This document shows, piece by piece, positions 9,298-19,119 of a stretch of DNA of 59,224 bases. The position numbers and the translations under genes are program-made. The stretch comes from Neisseria sp. (lineage in GTDB: Bacteria; Pseudomonadota; Gammaproteobacteria; Burkholderiales; Neisseriaceae). The notes under the pieces were generated by a model. It did no database searches. It was not told where the DNA came from and saw only the letters and a program-made list of their open reading frames with translations. The first letter of the stretch is position 1. Every line of letters starts with the position of its first letter. The DNA lies in NCBI RefSeq assembly GCF_030523955.1, contig NZ_JAUNHL010000008.1, positions 1 through 59,224 on the forward strand. Reading direction: 5' to 3'.

Positions 9298-10965
9298 TTA
9301 ACCGGTAATCATCGGCAGGTTCAATCCCTGCTCTTTGGCGCAATCAATCGCGATTTGATAACCGGCGTCGGCATGGCGCATCACACCGGTGGCCGGGTCG
9401 TTGGTGAGTACGCGGGCGATGCGCGCGGCGGCTTCGTCGGTGCCGTCGCACACAATCACCACGCCGGAATGCTGCGAGAAGCCCATGCCCACGCCGCCGC
9501 CGTGGTGCAGCGACACCCAGGTGGCACCGCCGGCGGTGTTCAACAGCGCGTTCAACAGCGGCCAGTCGGAAACCGCGTCCGAACCGTCCTGCATCGCTTC
9601 GGTTTCGCGGTTGGGGCTGGCCACCGAGCCGGAATCCAGATGGTCGCGGCCGATCACCACCGGTGCGGACAGTTCGCCCGAACGCACCATTTCGTTAAAC
9701 GCCAAGCCCAGTTTGGCGCGCAGGCCCAAGCCCACCCAGCAGATGCGCGCCGGCAAGCCTTGGAAGCTGATGCGCTCGCGCGCCATGTCCAGCCAGCGGT
9801 GCAGATGGGCGTCGTCGGGAATCAGCTCTTTGACTTTGGCATCGGTTTTGTAGATGTCTTCCGGATCGCCCGACAAGGCTGCCCAACGGAAAGGACCGAT
9901 GCCGCGGCAGAACAGCGGGCGGATGTAGGCGGGCACGAAGCCGGGGAAGTCGAACGCGTTTTCCACACCTTCTTCCAGCGCCATCTGGCGGATGTTGTTG
10001 CCGTAATCGAAAGTGGGCACGCCCATTTTCTGAAAGTCCAGCATGGCCTGCACGTGCACCGCCATCGATTGCTTGGCGGCTTTTACCGTGCCTTCGGGAT
10101 CGTTTTTGGCCGCTGCGCGGTATTGTTCCCAAGTCATGCCTTGCGGCAGATAGCCGTTTAAGGGATCGTGGGCGCTGGTTTGGTCGGTGACCATATCCGG
10201 GCGCACGCCGCGGCGCACCAGTTCGGGCAGCACGTCGGCGGCGTTGGCGCACAGGCCGACCGAAACCGCACGGCCTTCGGCGGTGTATTTTTGAATGCGT
10301 GCCAGCGCGTCGTCCAGATTGTCGGCCTGCTCGTCCAGATAGCGGGTACGCAGGCGGAAATCGATGCTGGATTGCTGGCATTCGATGTTCAGCGAGCAGG
10401 CGCCGGCCAAGGAAGCGGCCAAGGGTTGCGCGCCGCCCATGCCGCCCAAGCCGGCGGTGAGAATCCATTTGCCGCTCAAATTGCCGCCGTAGTGCTGGCG
10501 GCCGGCTTCGACGAAGGTTTCGTAAGTGCCTTGCACGATGCCTTGCGAGCCGATGTAAATCCAGCTGCCGGCGGTCATCTGGCCGTACATCGCCAGGCCT
10601 TTGGCGTCCAGTTCGTTGAAGTGTTCCCAAGTGGCCCAGTGCGGTACCAGATTGGAATTGGCCAGCAGCACGCGCGGCGCGTCTTTGTGGGTTTTGAACA
10701 CACCCACCGGCTTGCCGGACTGAATCAGCAAGGTTTCGTCGTCGTTTAATTGTTTTAAGGTTTCGACGATTTTGTCGAAGCATTCCCAGTTGCGGGCGGC
10801 GCGGCCGATGCCGCCGTACACCACCAATTCTTTCGGGTTTTCGGCCACGTCGGGATCAAGATTGTTCATCAGCATGCGCAGCGGCGCTTCGGTGAGCCAG
10901 GATTTGGCGTTCAGAGTGGTGCCGCGCGGGGCGCGGATTTCAATGTCGCGGAATCGGGTAGACAT
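9298..10965 (-). CDS. hutU: Urocanate hydratase
   Basis: Second step of histidine degradation: urocanate plus water to 4-imidazolone-5-propanoate, with tightly bound NAD+. 555 residues from ATG 10965, which follows AAGGAGA; the longer open frame upstream is non-coding. Family features include [16 protein letters not shown] near residue 175, [13 protein letters not shown], and the C-terminal glycine-rich stretch [17 protein letters not shown] near residue 480. It opens the minus-strand hut unit and faces hutI across a 132-bp divergent promoter region with a HutC-like operator. Confidence 0.97.
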   Translation of the reverse strand: MSTRFRDIEIRAPRGTTLNAKSWLTEAPLRMLMNNLDPDVAENPKELVVYGGIGRAARNWECFDKIVETLKQLNDDETLLIQSGKPVGVFKTHKDAPRVLLANSNLVPHWATWEHFNELDAKGLAMYGQMTAGSWIYIGSQGIVQGTYETFVEAGRQHYGGNLSGKWILTAGLGGMGGAQPLAASLAGACSLNIECQQSSIDFRLRTRYLDEQADNLDDALARIQKYTAEGRAVSVGLCANAADVLPELVRRGVRPDMVTDQTSAHDPLNGYLPQGMTWEQYRAAAKNDPEGTVKAAKQSMAVHVQAMLDFQKMGVPTFDYGNNIRQMALEEGVENAFDFPGFVPAYIRPLFCRGIGPFRWAALSGDPEDIYKTDAKVKELIPDDAHLHRWLDMARERISFQGLPARICWVGLGLRAKLGLAFNEMVRSGELSAPVVIGRDHLDSGSVASPNRETEAMQDGSDAVSDWPLLNALLNTAGGATWVSLHHGGGVGMGFSQHSGVVIVCDGTDEAAARIARVLTNDPATGVMRHADAGYQIAIDCAKEQGLNLPMITG

Positions 10966-11011
10966 CGGTTTCTCCTTGGGAAAAAGGTGGTTTGGCAATG
11001 TTTTTGCTAAC

Positions 11012-11040
11012 TTGTATAGACAACATATTACAAATAATAT
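11012..11040. promoter_or_regulatory. Divergent hutU/hutI control region with HutC-like operator
   Basis: Palindrome TTGTATAGACAA at 11012-11023 resembles the TTGT-N4-ACAA core of known HutC sites. TTGTAT also serves as a -35 candidate for hutI, 17 bp before TAATAT at 11035-11040, so a bound repressor would block polymerase. Confidence 0.55.
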
Positions 11041-11097
11041 AAGCTCAATGCAACTGCTGTTTTCAGACAGGCATATAGCCAACCGCAAGGATTTTGT

Positions 11098-12303
11098 ATG
11101 AGTACCACCCTTTGGCAAAACGCCACCGTCGCCACGTTCAACCATCCCGCACACGCCGATTACGGGATGTTGCCGCAACACGATATTTTGGTTGCAAACG
11201 GCCGGATACAGGCCATCGAGCCGACCGGCCGCCTGAGTGCCGCGCACACGGTTCGCTTAAACGGCGCGCTGGTTACGCCCAGCCTGATCGATTGCCACAC
11301 CCATCTGGTATTCGGCGGCAGCCGTGCCAACGAATGGGAGAGACGGCAAAACGGCGTTTCCTACCAGCAAATCAGCGCCGAGGGCGGCGGCATCAACAGC
11401 ACGGTGCGCGCCACCCGCGAAACTGCGGAAGACGAACTCTACCGCTTCAGTTTTGAGCGCCTGCAAAGCCTGCTGGCCGAAGGCGTGGGCTTGGTGGAAA
11501 TCAAGTCGGGCTATGGTTTGAATCTGGCGGACGAAGCGAAAATGCTGCGGGTGTCGCAGCGTTTGCAGGAAAGCGGCGCCGTGGCGGTGAGCCGCACCTT
11601 GTTGGCCGCCCATGCGGTGCCGCCCGAATTCAAAGGCCGTGCCGATGATTATCTGGAGATGGTGATTCAGGAGATTCTGCCGATCTTGTGGCAGGAAAAA
11701 GCCTTTGACTGCGTAGATGTGTTTTGCGAAAACGTCGGCTTTTCCGCCGCGCAAACCGAGCGGCTGTTTCAGGCAGCCCAAGCTTTAGGCGTGCCGGTAA
11801 AAGGGCATACCGAACAATTGAGCCTGCAAGGCGGCAGCGCACTGGTGGCCAAATACGGCGGCTGGTCGGCCGACCACATCGAATATCTGGATGAAGCCGG
11901 TGTGGCCGCAATGGCCGAAGCGGATACGGTGGCGGTGTTGCTGCCCGGCGCTTATTATTTCCTGCGCGAAAGCCAAAAGCCGCCGGTCGAGCTATTGCGC
12001 CGCTACGGCGTGCCGATGGCGGTGGCCACCGATTTCAACCCCGGTACGAGCCCCTTTGCCTCGTTGCGCATGAGCATGAACATGGCCTGCGTACAATTCG
12101 GCCTTACTCCGCTGGAAGCCTGGCAGGGCGTTACCGTGCACGCCGCCCGCGCGCTGCGGCGAGAGCATGAATTCGGCTGCCTGAAAGCCGGCATGCCCGC
12201 CCATTTTAATGTGTGGAATGCCGAAAGCCCGGTCGATATGATTTACGAACCTTTCCGCCCCTTGCTGCAACAGCGGGTGTTGCACGGCAATATTCAAGGA
12301 TAA
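11098..12303 (+). CDS. hutI: Imidazolonepropionase
   Basis: Third step of the pathway: hydrolysis of imidazolonepropionate to N-formimino-L-glutamate. 401 residues of the metal-dependent amidohydrolase superfamily. The first metal-binding motif is [16 protein letters not shown] near residue 65; later HAVPPEFKG and the GHTEQL histidine (near residue 240), and [11 protein letters not shown] near residue 315 complete the HutI pattern. Start ATG 11098 has AAGGA upstream. hutG follows after 5 bp, so the two form an operon. Confidence 0.97.
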   Translation: MSTTLWQNATVATFNHPAHADYGMLPQHDILVANGRIQAIEPTGRLSAAHTVRLNGALVTPSLIDCHTHLVFGGSRANEWERRQNGVSYQQISAEGGGINSTVRATRETAEDELYRFSFERLQSLLAEGVGLVEIKSGYGLNLADEAKMLRVSQRLQESGAVAVSRTLLAAHAVPPEFKGRADDYLEMVIQEILPILWQEKAFDCVDVFCENVGFSAAQTERLFQAAQALGVPVKGHTEQLSLQGGSALVAKYGGWSADHIEYLDEAGVAAMAEADTVAVLLPGAYYFLRESQKPPVELLRRYGVPMAVATDFNPGTSPFASLRMSMNMACVQFGLTPLEAWQGVTVHAARALRREHEFGCLKAGMPAHFNVWNAESPVDMIYEPFRPLLQQRVLHGNIQG

Positions 12304-12308
12304 ATACC

Positions 12309-13259
12309 ATGTGGCAAGCCACCGATTCCAATGTTTGGCAGGGGCGCGACGACAGCCGCGAAAGCCCCGAAGCCTTGCGCGTTTTCCAAACTGTCCGCCA
12401 ACATGAAAGCTGGCCGCCGGCTTTGGGCAAAGGCGACATCGCCTTAATCGGCTTCGCTTCCGATGCCGGCGTCGGGCGCAACCGGGGGCGCATCGGCGCG
12501 GCGGAAGCGCCGCCCGTGTTGCGCCGTGCACTGGCCAATCTGGCGCATCATCCGGCTGCATTTGTTTTGCATGATGTGGGCGATTTTTCTTATGCCGACC
12601 AACAGTTGGAAAACGGCCAACAGGAATTGGCGGCGGCGGTGAAACGGTTACAAGAGGCCGGTGCGCGCACGCTGGTGTTGGGCGGCGGCCACGAAACGGC
12701 ATTTGCTCACGGCAAAGGCTTGTTCGACGCCCATCCCGGCCGCCACATCGCCATCATCAATTTTGATCCGCATCTGGATTTGCGCCGCGCCCCGCATGCT
12801 ACTTCGGGTACGCCGTTTGCCCAATTGGCGGCCTTGGCGGCGGAGCAGGGGCGGAAATTCGATTACACCTGCATCGGCGCTTCGCGAGCCGCCAACACCG
12901 CCGCTTTGTGCAAAGATGCGGCGGCGTTGAATGTGGACATCGTATGGGATACCGATGTGCATTGGTTGCATGCGGCGGAGGTGGCGGAAAAATTGCGGCA
13001 AAAATGTGCGCAGGCCGATGCGGTGTACCTCACCATTGATCTGGACGTATTGAGCGCCGCGCAGATGCCCGCCGTTTCCGCGCCCGCTGCGCTCGGCATT
13101 CCGCTGGATTTGCTGTTGTATCTTATCCGGCCGGTGTTGGCCAGCGGCAAAACCATCGCCGCCGATGCGGTGGAATACAGCCCGCCTTATGAGCGCGACA
13201 ATACGGGCGCCCGCAGCGCCGCGCGTTTGCTGTGGCAGATTTGTCAGGATTGGCGTTAG
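12309..13259 (+). CDS. hutG: Formimidoylglutamase
   Basis: Fourth step: formiminoglutamate to glutamate plus formamide, by an arginase-fold Mn2+ enzyme. 316 residues from ATG 12309, with AAGGA overlapping the end of hutI. Arginase-family metal motifs are visible: GGGHE near residue 120, NFDPHLDLR near 150, and TIDLDVLSAAQMPAVSAPA near 245. The direct HutG route means the cluster is complete in four enzymes without formiminoglutamate deiminase. Terminated by the hairpin at 13297-13324. Confidence 0.95.
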   Translation: MWQATDSNVWQGRDDSRESPEALRVFQTVRQHESWPPALGKGDIALIGFASDAGVGRNRGRIGAAEAPPVLRRALANLAHHPAAFVLHDVGDFSYADQQLENGQQELAAAVKRLQEAGARTLVLGGGHETAFAHGKGLFDAHPGRHIAIINFDPHLDLRRAPHATSGTPFAQLAALAAEQGRKFDYTCIGASRAANTAALCKDAAALNVDIVWDTDVHWLHAAEVAEKLRQKCAQADAVYLTIDLDVLSAAQMPAVSAPAALGIPLDLLLYLIRPVLASGKTIAADAVEYSPPYERDNTGARSAARLLWQICQDWR

Positions 13260-13296
13260 GCGGCGGTTGATGCCTGTCTGAAAACGGAATAAAGAA

Positions 13297-13324
13297 AAGG
13301 CGGCTTGCAGATTCAAGCCGCCTT
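13297..13324. terminator. Bidirectional terminator hutG / PepSY gene
   Basis: AAGGCGGCTTG and CAAGCCGCCTT pair across a 6-base loop between convergent genes; a single DUS precedes it at 13270. Confidence 0.7.
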
Positions 13325-13343
13325 GGTGTTGTTTTACTGTGTA

Positions 13344-13730
13344 TTACAGCGTGGCCGTGGCAGAAGCAGCGGCAGGTTGTGCAGCTTCCCGTTCGTGTTC
13401 GCGCTCTTCTTCATCGTGATGTTTGCGCTCTTTGTTTTCTGCCAACTGTACGGCTTGTACCTGGCCGCTCTCGGCACTGACCAAGACCTCGTATTCGCGG
13501 CCGTCTTGGCCGGCTACTTCCACTTGATAACGGCCGCCGATATGCGGTTTGTATTCGTATTCCACTTCTTTGGCAAAGCCGCCGATCTGGGCAATAGCCG
13601 AGGCGGCCGCCTGTTTGCCGGAAACCGGCGCGAACAGGCCGTAAGAGAAGGCGGCGGCACCGGCAGCTGCCGCGAGGCCCAAGACGGCGGTTAATGAGAG
13701 GGCAGTGATGATTTTACGGGTGGCGATCAT
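13344..13730 (-). CDS. PepSY domain periplasmic protein
   Basis: 128 residues from ATG 13730 (MIATRKIITALSL), with AAGGAAACC upstream. The N-terminus is a signal sequence or single membrane segment. The middle (AAASAIAQIGGFAKEVEYEY ... GGRYQVEVAGQDGREYEVLVSA) matches the PepSY fold, thought to bind peptides or inhibit peptidases outside the cytoplasm. The tail is very charged (KERKHHDEEEREHERE) and then Ala/Pro-rich. Stands alone; specific role unknown. Confidence 0.8.
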   Translation of the reverse strand: MIATRKIITALSLTAVLGLAAAAGAAAFSYGLFAPVSGKQAAASAIAQIGGFAKEVEYEYKPHIGGRYQVEVAGQDGREYEVLVSAESGQVQAVQLAENKERKHHDEEEREHEREAAQPAAASATATL

Positions 13731-13932
13731 ATTGGTTTCCTTATTTATGATTGTTGAAAAATAAAGACCCGGCAAAGCGGGAACAGGCATATGGTAAGCA
13801 CAAACGGTTAGCAGAAAATTAGGATGGCTGCATGATGCGGAAGACGAGGCCTTGGCAAAAGCTCCAGATGTGGATGCAGTTCAAGGCGTAACAGCGCGGC
13901 GGGTAGCACAACGCAGAAATACGTCGTAAATG

Positions 13933-13951
13933 GAGACTTTGCAAAGGTCTC
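13933..13951. repeat. Fused ends of the GAGACCTTTGCAAA repeat family
   Basis: GAGACTTTGCAAAGGTCTC is essentially both ends of the family-2 element joined without the centre. The whole 13731-14031 interval otherwise shows no gene; one DUS at about 13991 precedes the S4 gene. Confidence 0.5.
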
Positions 13952-14031
13952 GGACTATTTATTCGGAAGCTTAACGCTTTCATGTAAAATGCCTGTCTGA
14001 AACAGCCATTATTGAGATGAGAAGAAACATC

Positions 14032-14265
14032 ATGAATGCAGCCGTTTATCTGGAAGACAACGAATACATTGCCCTATGCGATTTGCTCAAACTTGCCGGT
14101 CTGGCCGACAGTGGCGGACAGGCAAAGGCGGTGATTGCCGAAGGCCTCGTGTTGCGCAACGGTGCGGTGGAAACGCGCAAAACCGCCAAAATCCGCGGCG
14201 GCGAAGTGATTGAATTTGACGGCGCTGTGTTGGAGATTTTCGATGGATACGACCCCGAAGCCTGA
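14032..14265 (+). CDS. S4-domain RNA-binding protein (YbcJ-like)
   Basis: 77 residues from ATG 14032; ATG 14017 is an alternative adding MRRNI. An S4 RNA-binding fold is visible: IALCDLLKLAGLADSGGQAKAVIAEG, then VLRNGAVETRKTAKIRGGEVIEF. It resembles E. coli YbcJ and other small S4 proteins thought to bind structured RNA. Its last codons overlap the next gene by 23 bp, so 14032-15317 reads as a three-gene operon. Confidence 0.85.
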   Translation: MNAAVYLEDNEYIALCDLLKLAGLADSGGQAKAVIAEGLVLRNGAVETRKTAKIRGGEVIEFDGAVLEIFDGYDPEA

Positions 14266-14464
14266 TTTGTCGGTATTGTCCGAGCCTTTGCTGCCCGAGC
14301 CGGTGAAGCCGGAGGATTGGGAATGCTGCGGCAGCGAATGCGGCGACGCCTGCATCCAAACCATTTATTTTCAGGAAAAAGCGGCGTACGACGCCCAGCA
14401 GCTGCGCTTGTGGATTGCACGGCAGGCGTTGGCGGCAGAGGGCGCAGAGAACAAAAATGATTGA
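14243..14464 (+). CDS. Oxidoreductase-like domain protein
   Basis: 73 residues starting ATG 14243 (MDTTPKPDLS). The core PVKPEDWECCGSECGDACI matches the short oxidoreductase-like motif (P-x-P-x-x-W-x-CCG-x-x-C-x-x-C) found alone in small proteobacterial proteins. Five cysteines cluster within residues 32-43, suggesting metal or Fe-S binding. Function is not established. It overlaps the S4 gene upstream and the PHP gene downstream, so translation is probably coupled. Confidence 0.75.
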   Translation: MDTTPKPDLSVLSEPLLPEPVKPEDWECCGSECGDACIQTIYFQEKAAYDAQQLRLWIARQALAAEGAENKND

Positions 14465-15317
14465 TCTGCACTGCCATTCTACCGTTTCCGACGGCGCATT
14501 AAGCCCCGCCGAGGTGGTGCGGCTGGCGCATGCCAACGGCAGTACCGTGCTGGCGCTGACCGACCATGACCACACCGGCGGCCTGGCTCAAGCGCGTGCC
14601 GAAGCGGCGCAATGCGGCATCCGCCTGATTAATGGTGTGGAGATTTCCGTTACTTGGCGCGGCCGCAGCGTGCACATCGTCGGGCTGGATTTCGATGAAG
14701 ACAATCCGGCGCTGCAAACGCTGTTGGCACAAGTGCGTAAAGGACGGCTGGAGCGGCTGGCGGCGATTGCGGCCAAACTGGAGAAAAAAGGTATAGGCGG
14801 CGCTTACGAAGGCGCGCTGGCGCTGGCGGCCAATCCCGAAATGGTCTCGCGCACCCATCTGGCCGAATTTCTGATACAAAACGGCCATGTGCGCAACAAA
14901 CAACAGGCGTTTACCAAATACTTGGGCGAGGGCAAACCTGCTTCGGTGGTACACGAGTGGGCGGCGCTCTCCGATGCGGTGGCGGCCATTCGCGGCGCCG
15001 GCGGGCTGGCGGTGATCGCCCACCCGATGCGCTATGGTTTCTCGGCCACGGCCAAACGCAATCTGTTTGAAGAATTCAAAGAGTTGGGCGGGCAGGGCAT
15101 GGAAGTGCACAGCGGCAATTGCGATAAAAATGACCGCCTTAACTATGCTTTATTGGCCGAGCGCTACGGTTTGCTTGCCAGCGCCGGCAGCGATTTCCAC
15201 CGGCCGAACGATTACAGCGGCAGCATACTCGGCGCTTGCCCGCAATTGCCGGCCAATTGCCGGCCGGTGTGGGATTATTTTAAAGAAACCAAAGCAGCGG
15301 CCGGCAAAACGGTTTGA
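14457..15317 (+). CDS. PHP-domain phosphoesterase (TrpH/RNase AM-like)
   Basis: 286 residues from ATG 14457 (MIDLHCHSTVSDG), overlapping the previous stop. PHP metal-binding motifs are clear: HCHS at residues 5-8, TDHDHTGG near 39, GVEIS near 61, and a late SAGSDFHRP near 241. Family members such as E. coli RNase AM / YciV hydrolyse 3',5'-nucleoside bisphosphates or trim RNA 5' ends. The S4 protein in the same operon fits an RNA-related role. Confidence 0.88.
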   Translation: MIDLHCHSTVSDGALSPAEVVRLAHANGSTVLALTDHDHTGGLAQARAEAAQCGIRLINGVEISVTWRGRSVHIVGLDFDEDNPALQTLLAQVRKGRLERLAAIAAKLEKKGIGGAYEGALALAANPEMVSRTHLAEFLIQNGHVRNKQQAFTKYLGEGKPASVVHEWAALSDAVAAIRGAGGLAVIAHPMRYGFSATAKRNLFEEFKELGGQGMEVHSGNCDKNDRLNYALLAERYGLLASAGSDFHRPNDYSGSILGACPQLPANCRPVWDYFKETKAAAGKTV

Positions 15318-15341
15318 AAAAGCGTACTTTGTTTCAAATGC

Positions 15342-15370
15342 TTTCAGACAGGCATAAGGCCTGTCTGAAA
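15342..15370. terminator. Inverted DUS terminator
   Basis: TTTCAGACAGGC and GCCTGTCTGAAA with an ATAAG loop, just after the PHP gene. Confidence 0.65.
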
Positions 15371-15416
15371 AATAAGATTAATGATGTTAAAAATTTGATT
15401 TCAATAAGATTGATTC

Positions 15417-16955
15417 ATGATGATAGCCAACACACTCAACCGATATTTCAAGAAACTGTTGCCGGCCGCCGCCGCATCGTTGTTGTCAGCTTGCGCCTTG
15501 GTGCAATACCAGCCGCTGGCCACCATTAATAAAGTTAATCCCGAAGAAGGCTACCGCCTTGAGAAAAACTGGGAAGCCAGAAGCAATGACGATACCTATA
15601 TCGTATTGATGTTTTCCGGCGGCGGCACCCGCGCGGCGGCTTTGGGATACGGCGTTTTGGAAGAGTTAAACCGGCAGAAGGTGTGGGTGAGCGGCAAACA
15701 GGGAACCTTGCTGGAAAATGTTGATTTGGTGTACGGCGTATCCGGCGGCTCGGTGTTGGCGGCTTATTTTTCCCTGCACGGCGTGGAAACCATTCCCTCG
15801 TTCGAGCGCCGTTTCCTCAAGCAGAATTTCCAGCGCTTGGTTACCAAACAGGCCTTTTCGTTTGCCAATATGCCGCGTATGAGCTCGCCCGAATTCGGCC
15901 GCGGCGATTTGTTGCAGGAGCAGTTCGAGAACACTTTGTTTAAAAACACCACTTTCGGCGATCTGGTGAAATACCGCAAAGGCCCGTTTGCGGTGATTTC
16001 CGCCACTGATATGTCGGGCGCGCAGCGGCTGGATTTTACCCAGGAATATTTCGATGCGATGTGTTTGAACCTCTCCGAACTGCGAATTGCGCGCGCGGTA
16101 GCCGCTTCCAGCTCGGTGCCTTTGGTGTTCGCACCGATTACGCTGAACAACAACGGCGGCAATTGTAACTATCAGTTGCCCGCCAACTTGCAGCAAGCGG
16201 TAGATGCGGCCGACAGCCAAACCCTGCACAGCCGTACCCGCCAAGAAATCACCCGCAAGTTCATGAGCTATGCCGACAGCAAAAAACGCCCCTATATCCA
16301 TTTGATAGACGGCGGCCTGACCGATAACTTAGGGCTGCGCGGCCTGCTGGATATGACCGAAGTATATTCGGGCAATTCGCTTTACCGGCGCGCATTGGAA
16401 ATGGGCAGCACCAAGAAAATCATCATCATCAATGTAAACGCGCAAAACGAACCGGGCAGTGTGATAGACCAAAGCCCGGCGATACCCGGGGTGGCTGACG
16501 TTCTCAACGCCGTGATCAATATTCCGATCGACCAATATTCGCAGGAATCCCTGCGCCGCATCCGCGCGTTTGCCGACCAGTGGAACAATGTTGCCCGCCT
16601 GAATGCACAAGATGATGTAGGCATGTATTTCATCAGCCTCAACCTGCGCGATTTGCCCGATTCCAAACTGCGCAGCCAAACGCTGAATATCCCCACCACT
16701 TTCTATCTGCCGCATGAGGACATCAATAATCTGAAACGGGCAGGACATGTGTTGTTGCAACAATCACCGGAATACCGGCGCATGCTCAAAGCCTTATCTT
16801 CGAAACCCGCACCGACACCGTTGTGGGAGGCAGGCGGGGAGATCGTGCCGAACGTTACCGTATCGGAGCCGCCGGCAGACAACAGCGCATCCGCCGGGAA
16901 GTTAGAAATTGACGCCGCAGATTACCTACCCGTTCAGACAGGCATTAAGCCTTGA
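15417..16955 (+). CDS. Patatin-like phospholipase lipoprotein
   Basis: 512 residues. A lipoprotein signal ends in the lipobox LLSAC (Cys26). The patatin domain has the oxyanion loop SGGGTRAAALG (67-77), the nucleophile elbow GVSGGS (Ser109) and the catalytic Asp in IDGGLTDNLG near residue 298, so a Ser-Asp lipase/acylhydrolase active at the envelope is expected. The C-terminal part (about 350-512) is long and of unknown role. The coding end contains an incomplete DUS. Flanked by DUS terminators, probably monocistronic. Confidence 0.9.
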   Translation: MMIANTLNRYFKKLLPAAAASLLSACALVQYQPLATINKVNPEEGYRLEKNWEARSNDDTYIVLMFSGGGTRAAALGYGVLEELNRQKVWVSGKQGTLLENVDLVYGVSGGSVLAAYFSLHGVETIPSFERRFLKQNFQRLVTKQAFSFANMPRMSSPEFGRGDLLQEQFENTLFKNTTFGDLVKYRKGPFAVISATDMSGAQRLDFTQEYFDAMCLNLSELRIARAVAASSSVPLVFAPITLNNNGGNCNYQLPANLQQAVDAADSQTLHSRTRQEITRKFMSYADSKKRPYIHLIDGGLTDNLGLRGLLDMTEVYSGNSLYRRALEMGSTKKIIIINVNAQNEPGSVIDQSPAIPGVADVLNAVINIPIDQYSQESLRRIRAFADQWNNVARLNAQDDVGMYFISLNLRDLPDSKLRSQTLNIPTTFYLPHEDINNLKRAGHVLLQQSPEYRRMLKALSSKPAPTPLWEAGGEIVPNVTVSEPPADNSASAGKLEIDAADYLPVQTGIKP

Positions 16956-17019
16956 TAAAACAACAAAAATCTCCATATAGGCCTGTCTGAAAAACACAAA
17001 ACAGAATAAAGGAACACAC

Positions 17020-17640
17020 ATGGCACAATTTTTCGCCATCCACCCCGATAACCCGCAAGAGCGCCTGATTAAGCAGGCGGCGGAAATCGTCCGACAAGGC
17101 GGCATCGTGGTTTACCCCACCGATTCCTGCTACGCGCTCGGCTGCCACTTGGGCGACAAAGACGCGATGGAGCGCATTTTGCGCATCCGCCAAATCGACC
17201 AAAAGCACCACCTCACGCTGATGTGCGCCGATTTAAGCGAGCTGGGCACTTATGCCAAGGTAGACAACAGCCAGTTCCGCCAGCTCAAAGCCGCCACCCC
17301 CGGCAGTTATACGTTTATTATGCAGGCAACCAAAGAAGTGCCCAACCGCACCCTGCACCCCAAACGCAAAACCATCGGCCTGCGCGTGCCCGACAATAAA
17401 ATCGCGCTCGCCCTATTGGCGCAACTGGGCGAGCCCATGCTCAGCTGCACCCTGATGCTGCCCGAAGACAGCGAACCCTTAACCGACCCCTACGAAATCC
17501 GCGACCGCTTGGAACACAGCGTCGATTTGGTGATAGACGGCGGCTGGTGCGGTACCGAGCCGACCACCGTCATCGACATGACCGACGGCGTGGAACTCGT
17601 GCGCGAAGGCAAAGGCGATAAAAGCCTGTTCGGATTGTAA
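17020..17640 (+). CDS. YciO family (Sua5/YrdC-like) protein
   Basis: 206 residues. The YrdC fold is shown by IVVYPTDSCYALGCHL, ILRIRQIDQKHHLTLMC, PGSYTFIMQAT and KTIGLRVPDN. The KRKTIGLRVP and GEPMLSCTLMLP forms point to the YciO branch rather than the tRNA threonylcarbamoyladenosine synthase TsaC. YciO function is uncertain; nucleotide or RNA binding is likely. Start ATG 17020 follows AAAGGAACACAC. Confidence 0.88.
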   Translation: MAQFFAIHPDNPQERLIKQAAEIVRQGGIVVYPTDSCYALGCHLGDKDAMERILRIRQIDQKHHLTLMCADLSELGTYAKVDNSQFRQLKAATPGSYTFIMQATKEVPNRTLHPKRKTIGLRVPDNKIALALLAQLGEPMLSCTLMLPEDSEPLTDPYEIRDRLEHSVDLVIDGGWCGTEPTTVIDMTDGVELVREGKGDKSLFGL

Positions 17641-17716
17641 GGCCTGTCTGAAAAACAGTTACAGTACAAAAAAGTATATGGCTCTTTTGTAAAATGACCC
17701 AAGAAAGCCTCGGAAG

Positions 17717-18334
17717 ATGAAACTTTTTCTTAGCTCTTATTTCGCCGAAACCGCCACACTGCTGAAAGCCTGTCTGAACGAAAATATGCAGGGAAAAACC
17801 GTGGCGTTCATTCCCACCGCAGCACGGGTTGAACAGGCAGATTTTTATGTGGACGAAGCCCGCGCGGCTTGGCGGGCATTGGGTGTTAATATCGAAGAAA
17901 CCGATGCCGCCGTTTTAAATGCGGAGCAGCTGGCTGAAAAACTGCGCCGCTGCCACTATATTTACGTTTCCGGTGGCAATACCTTCTACCTGTTGGAGCA
18001 ACTGCGGCTCAAACAGGCCGATGGCGTTATCCGGCAGCAAATCGCCGAGGGCAAACCCTATATCGACGAATCGGCCGGCAGCATGATATTGGCGGGAAAT
18101 CTCGCCTATGCGCGCGAAATGGACGATGCCGCCGCCGCTGCGTCAGCCGGCGACACAGGCTTGGGCATCATCGGTATTTGCCCGCTGCCGCACGACGGCG
18201 AATACCCGTTTGCCGACGTTACCGCTTTAATCCGGCAGAAATATGCGTTTCTGCCCCTTTATCCGCTCAACAACAAGCAGGCCGTGTTTATCGACAGCGA
18301 TAAGGGCATACAAACCACCGTGGAGGCCGTTTAA
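17717..18334 (+). CDS. Peptidase S51 (dipeptidase E-like) family protein
   Basis: 205 residues with the class I glutamine-amidotransferase-like fold. YIYVSGGNTFYLLEQL (near 80) and the nucleophile turn DESAGSMILAG (Ser near 118) match the S51 family, which includes aspartyl dipeptidase and cyanophycinase. The remaining triad member is not certain from reading alone. A DUS-like GCCTGTCTGAAC lies inside the coding sequence near 17769. Substrate unknown. Confidence 0.82.
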   Translation: MKLFLSSYFAETATLLKACLNENMQGKTVAFIPTAARVEQADFYVDEARAAWRALGVNIEETDAAVLNAEQLAEKLRRCHYIYVSGGNTFYLLEQLRLKQADGVIRQQIAEGKPYIDESAGSMILAGNLAYAREMDDAAAAASAGDTGLGIIGICPLPHDGEYPFADVTALIRQKYAFLPLYPLNNKQAVFIDSDKGIQTTVEAV

Positions 18335-18409
18335 AAACCTGCAACGGTTTTTACGGTTCGGCCGGTTTCAGACGTCCGGGATTAATTTAATTCAAAAAGG
18401 AAAACCATT

Positions 18410-19060
18410 TTGCAAAACTTCGATTTAGGTACATTTTTATTGGCGGTCTTGCCGGTCTTGCTGGCGATAACCGTACACGAGGCCTCGCACGGCTATATGG
18501 CGCGCCACTACGGCGACCGTACCGCCGAGCAGCTCGGCAGGTTGACGCTTAATCCTTTGGCGCATATCGATCCGATCGGCACCATTCTGGTGCCCTCGGT
18601 GATGTTCTTTACCACCGGTTTTCTGTTTGGCTGGGCCAAGCCGGTGCCGGTGGTGACGCGTAATTTCCGCGACGCCCGTATGGGTATGCGGATGGTGGCG
18701 ATTGCCGGGCCTTTGTCGAATTTGGCGATGATGTTCGGTTGGGCGGTATTGATGATGCTCTCGCCTATGGTGCCGGAAAGCTTCCAATATCCGTTGCAAA
18801 TGATGTCGCGCTTCGGCATTACCATCAATGCCGTGCTGTTCGTGCTGAATATGCTGCCGATTCTGCCGCTGGACGGCGGCCGCTTCCTCGATACTTTCCT
18901 GCCGCCCAAAGCTTCGATGCAGTTTCAGAAAATCGAGCCTTACGGTACGTGGATACTGGTCGGCCTGATGTTTACCGGCTTGCTGGGCGTGATTATGAAT
19001 CCGTTCCTCACCATTATTTTGGGTATGGTGCAAAGCTTTATGCGCTTGTTTATCGGCTGA
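18410..19060 (+). CDS. Site-2 protease family membrane metalloprotease
   Basis: 216 residues, multi-pass membrane protein of peptidase family M50. The zinc motif HEASH is at residues 23-27 and the second ligand region LPILPLDGGRFLD near 148-160. Such proteases cut within the membrane. The start is TTG 18410: AAGGAAAACCAT precedes it and no ATG or GTG gives a complete first helix. It stands alone; a short hairpin downstream and the CREE at 19120 end the unit. Confidence 0.87.
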   Translation: MQNFDLGTFLLAVLPVLLAITVHEASHGYMARHYGDRTAEQLGRLTLNPLAHIDPIGTILVPSVMFFTTGFLFGWAKPVPVVTRNFRDARMGMRMVAIAGPLSNLAMMFGWAVLMMLSPMVPESFQYPLQMMSRFGITINAVLFVLNMLPILPLDGGRFLDTFLPPKASMQFQKIEPYGTWILVGLMFTGLLGVIMNPFLTIILGMVQSFMRLFIG

Positions 19061-19119
19061 GAGTAAACAGTAAACGGCCGTTATTCCGATATAGTATGGA
19101 ATAACGGCCGTTTTGATTT

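Noticed and set aside
9250-10161. Open frame opposite hutU
   Set aside because: Antisense to a clear enzyme gene, unlike any protein family.
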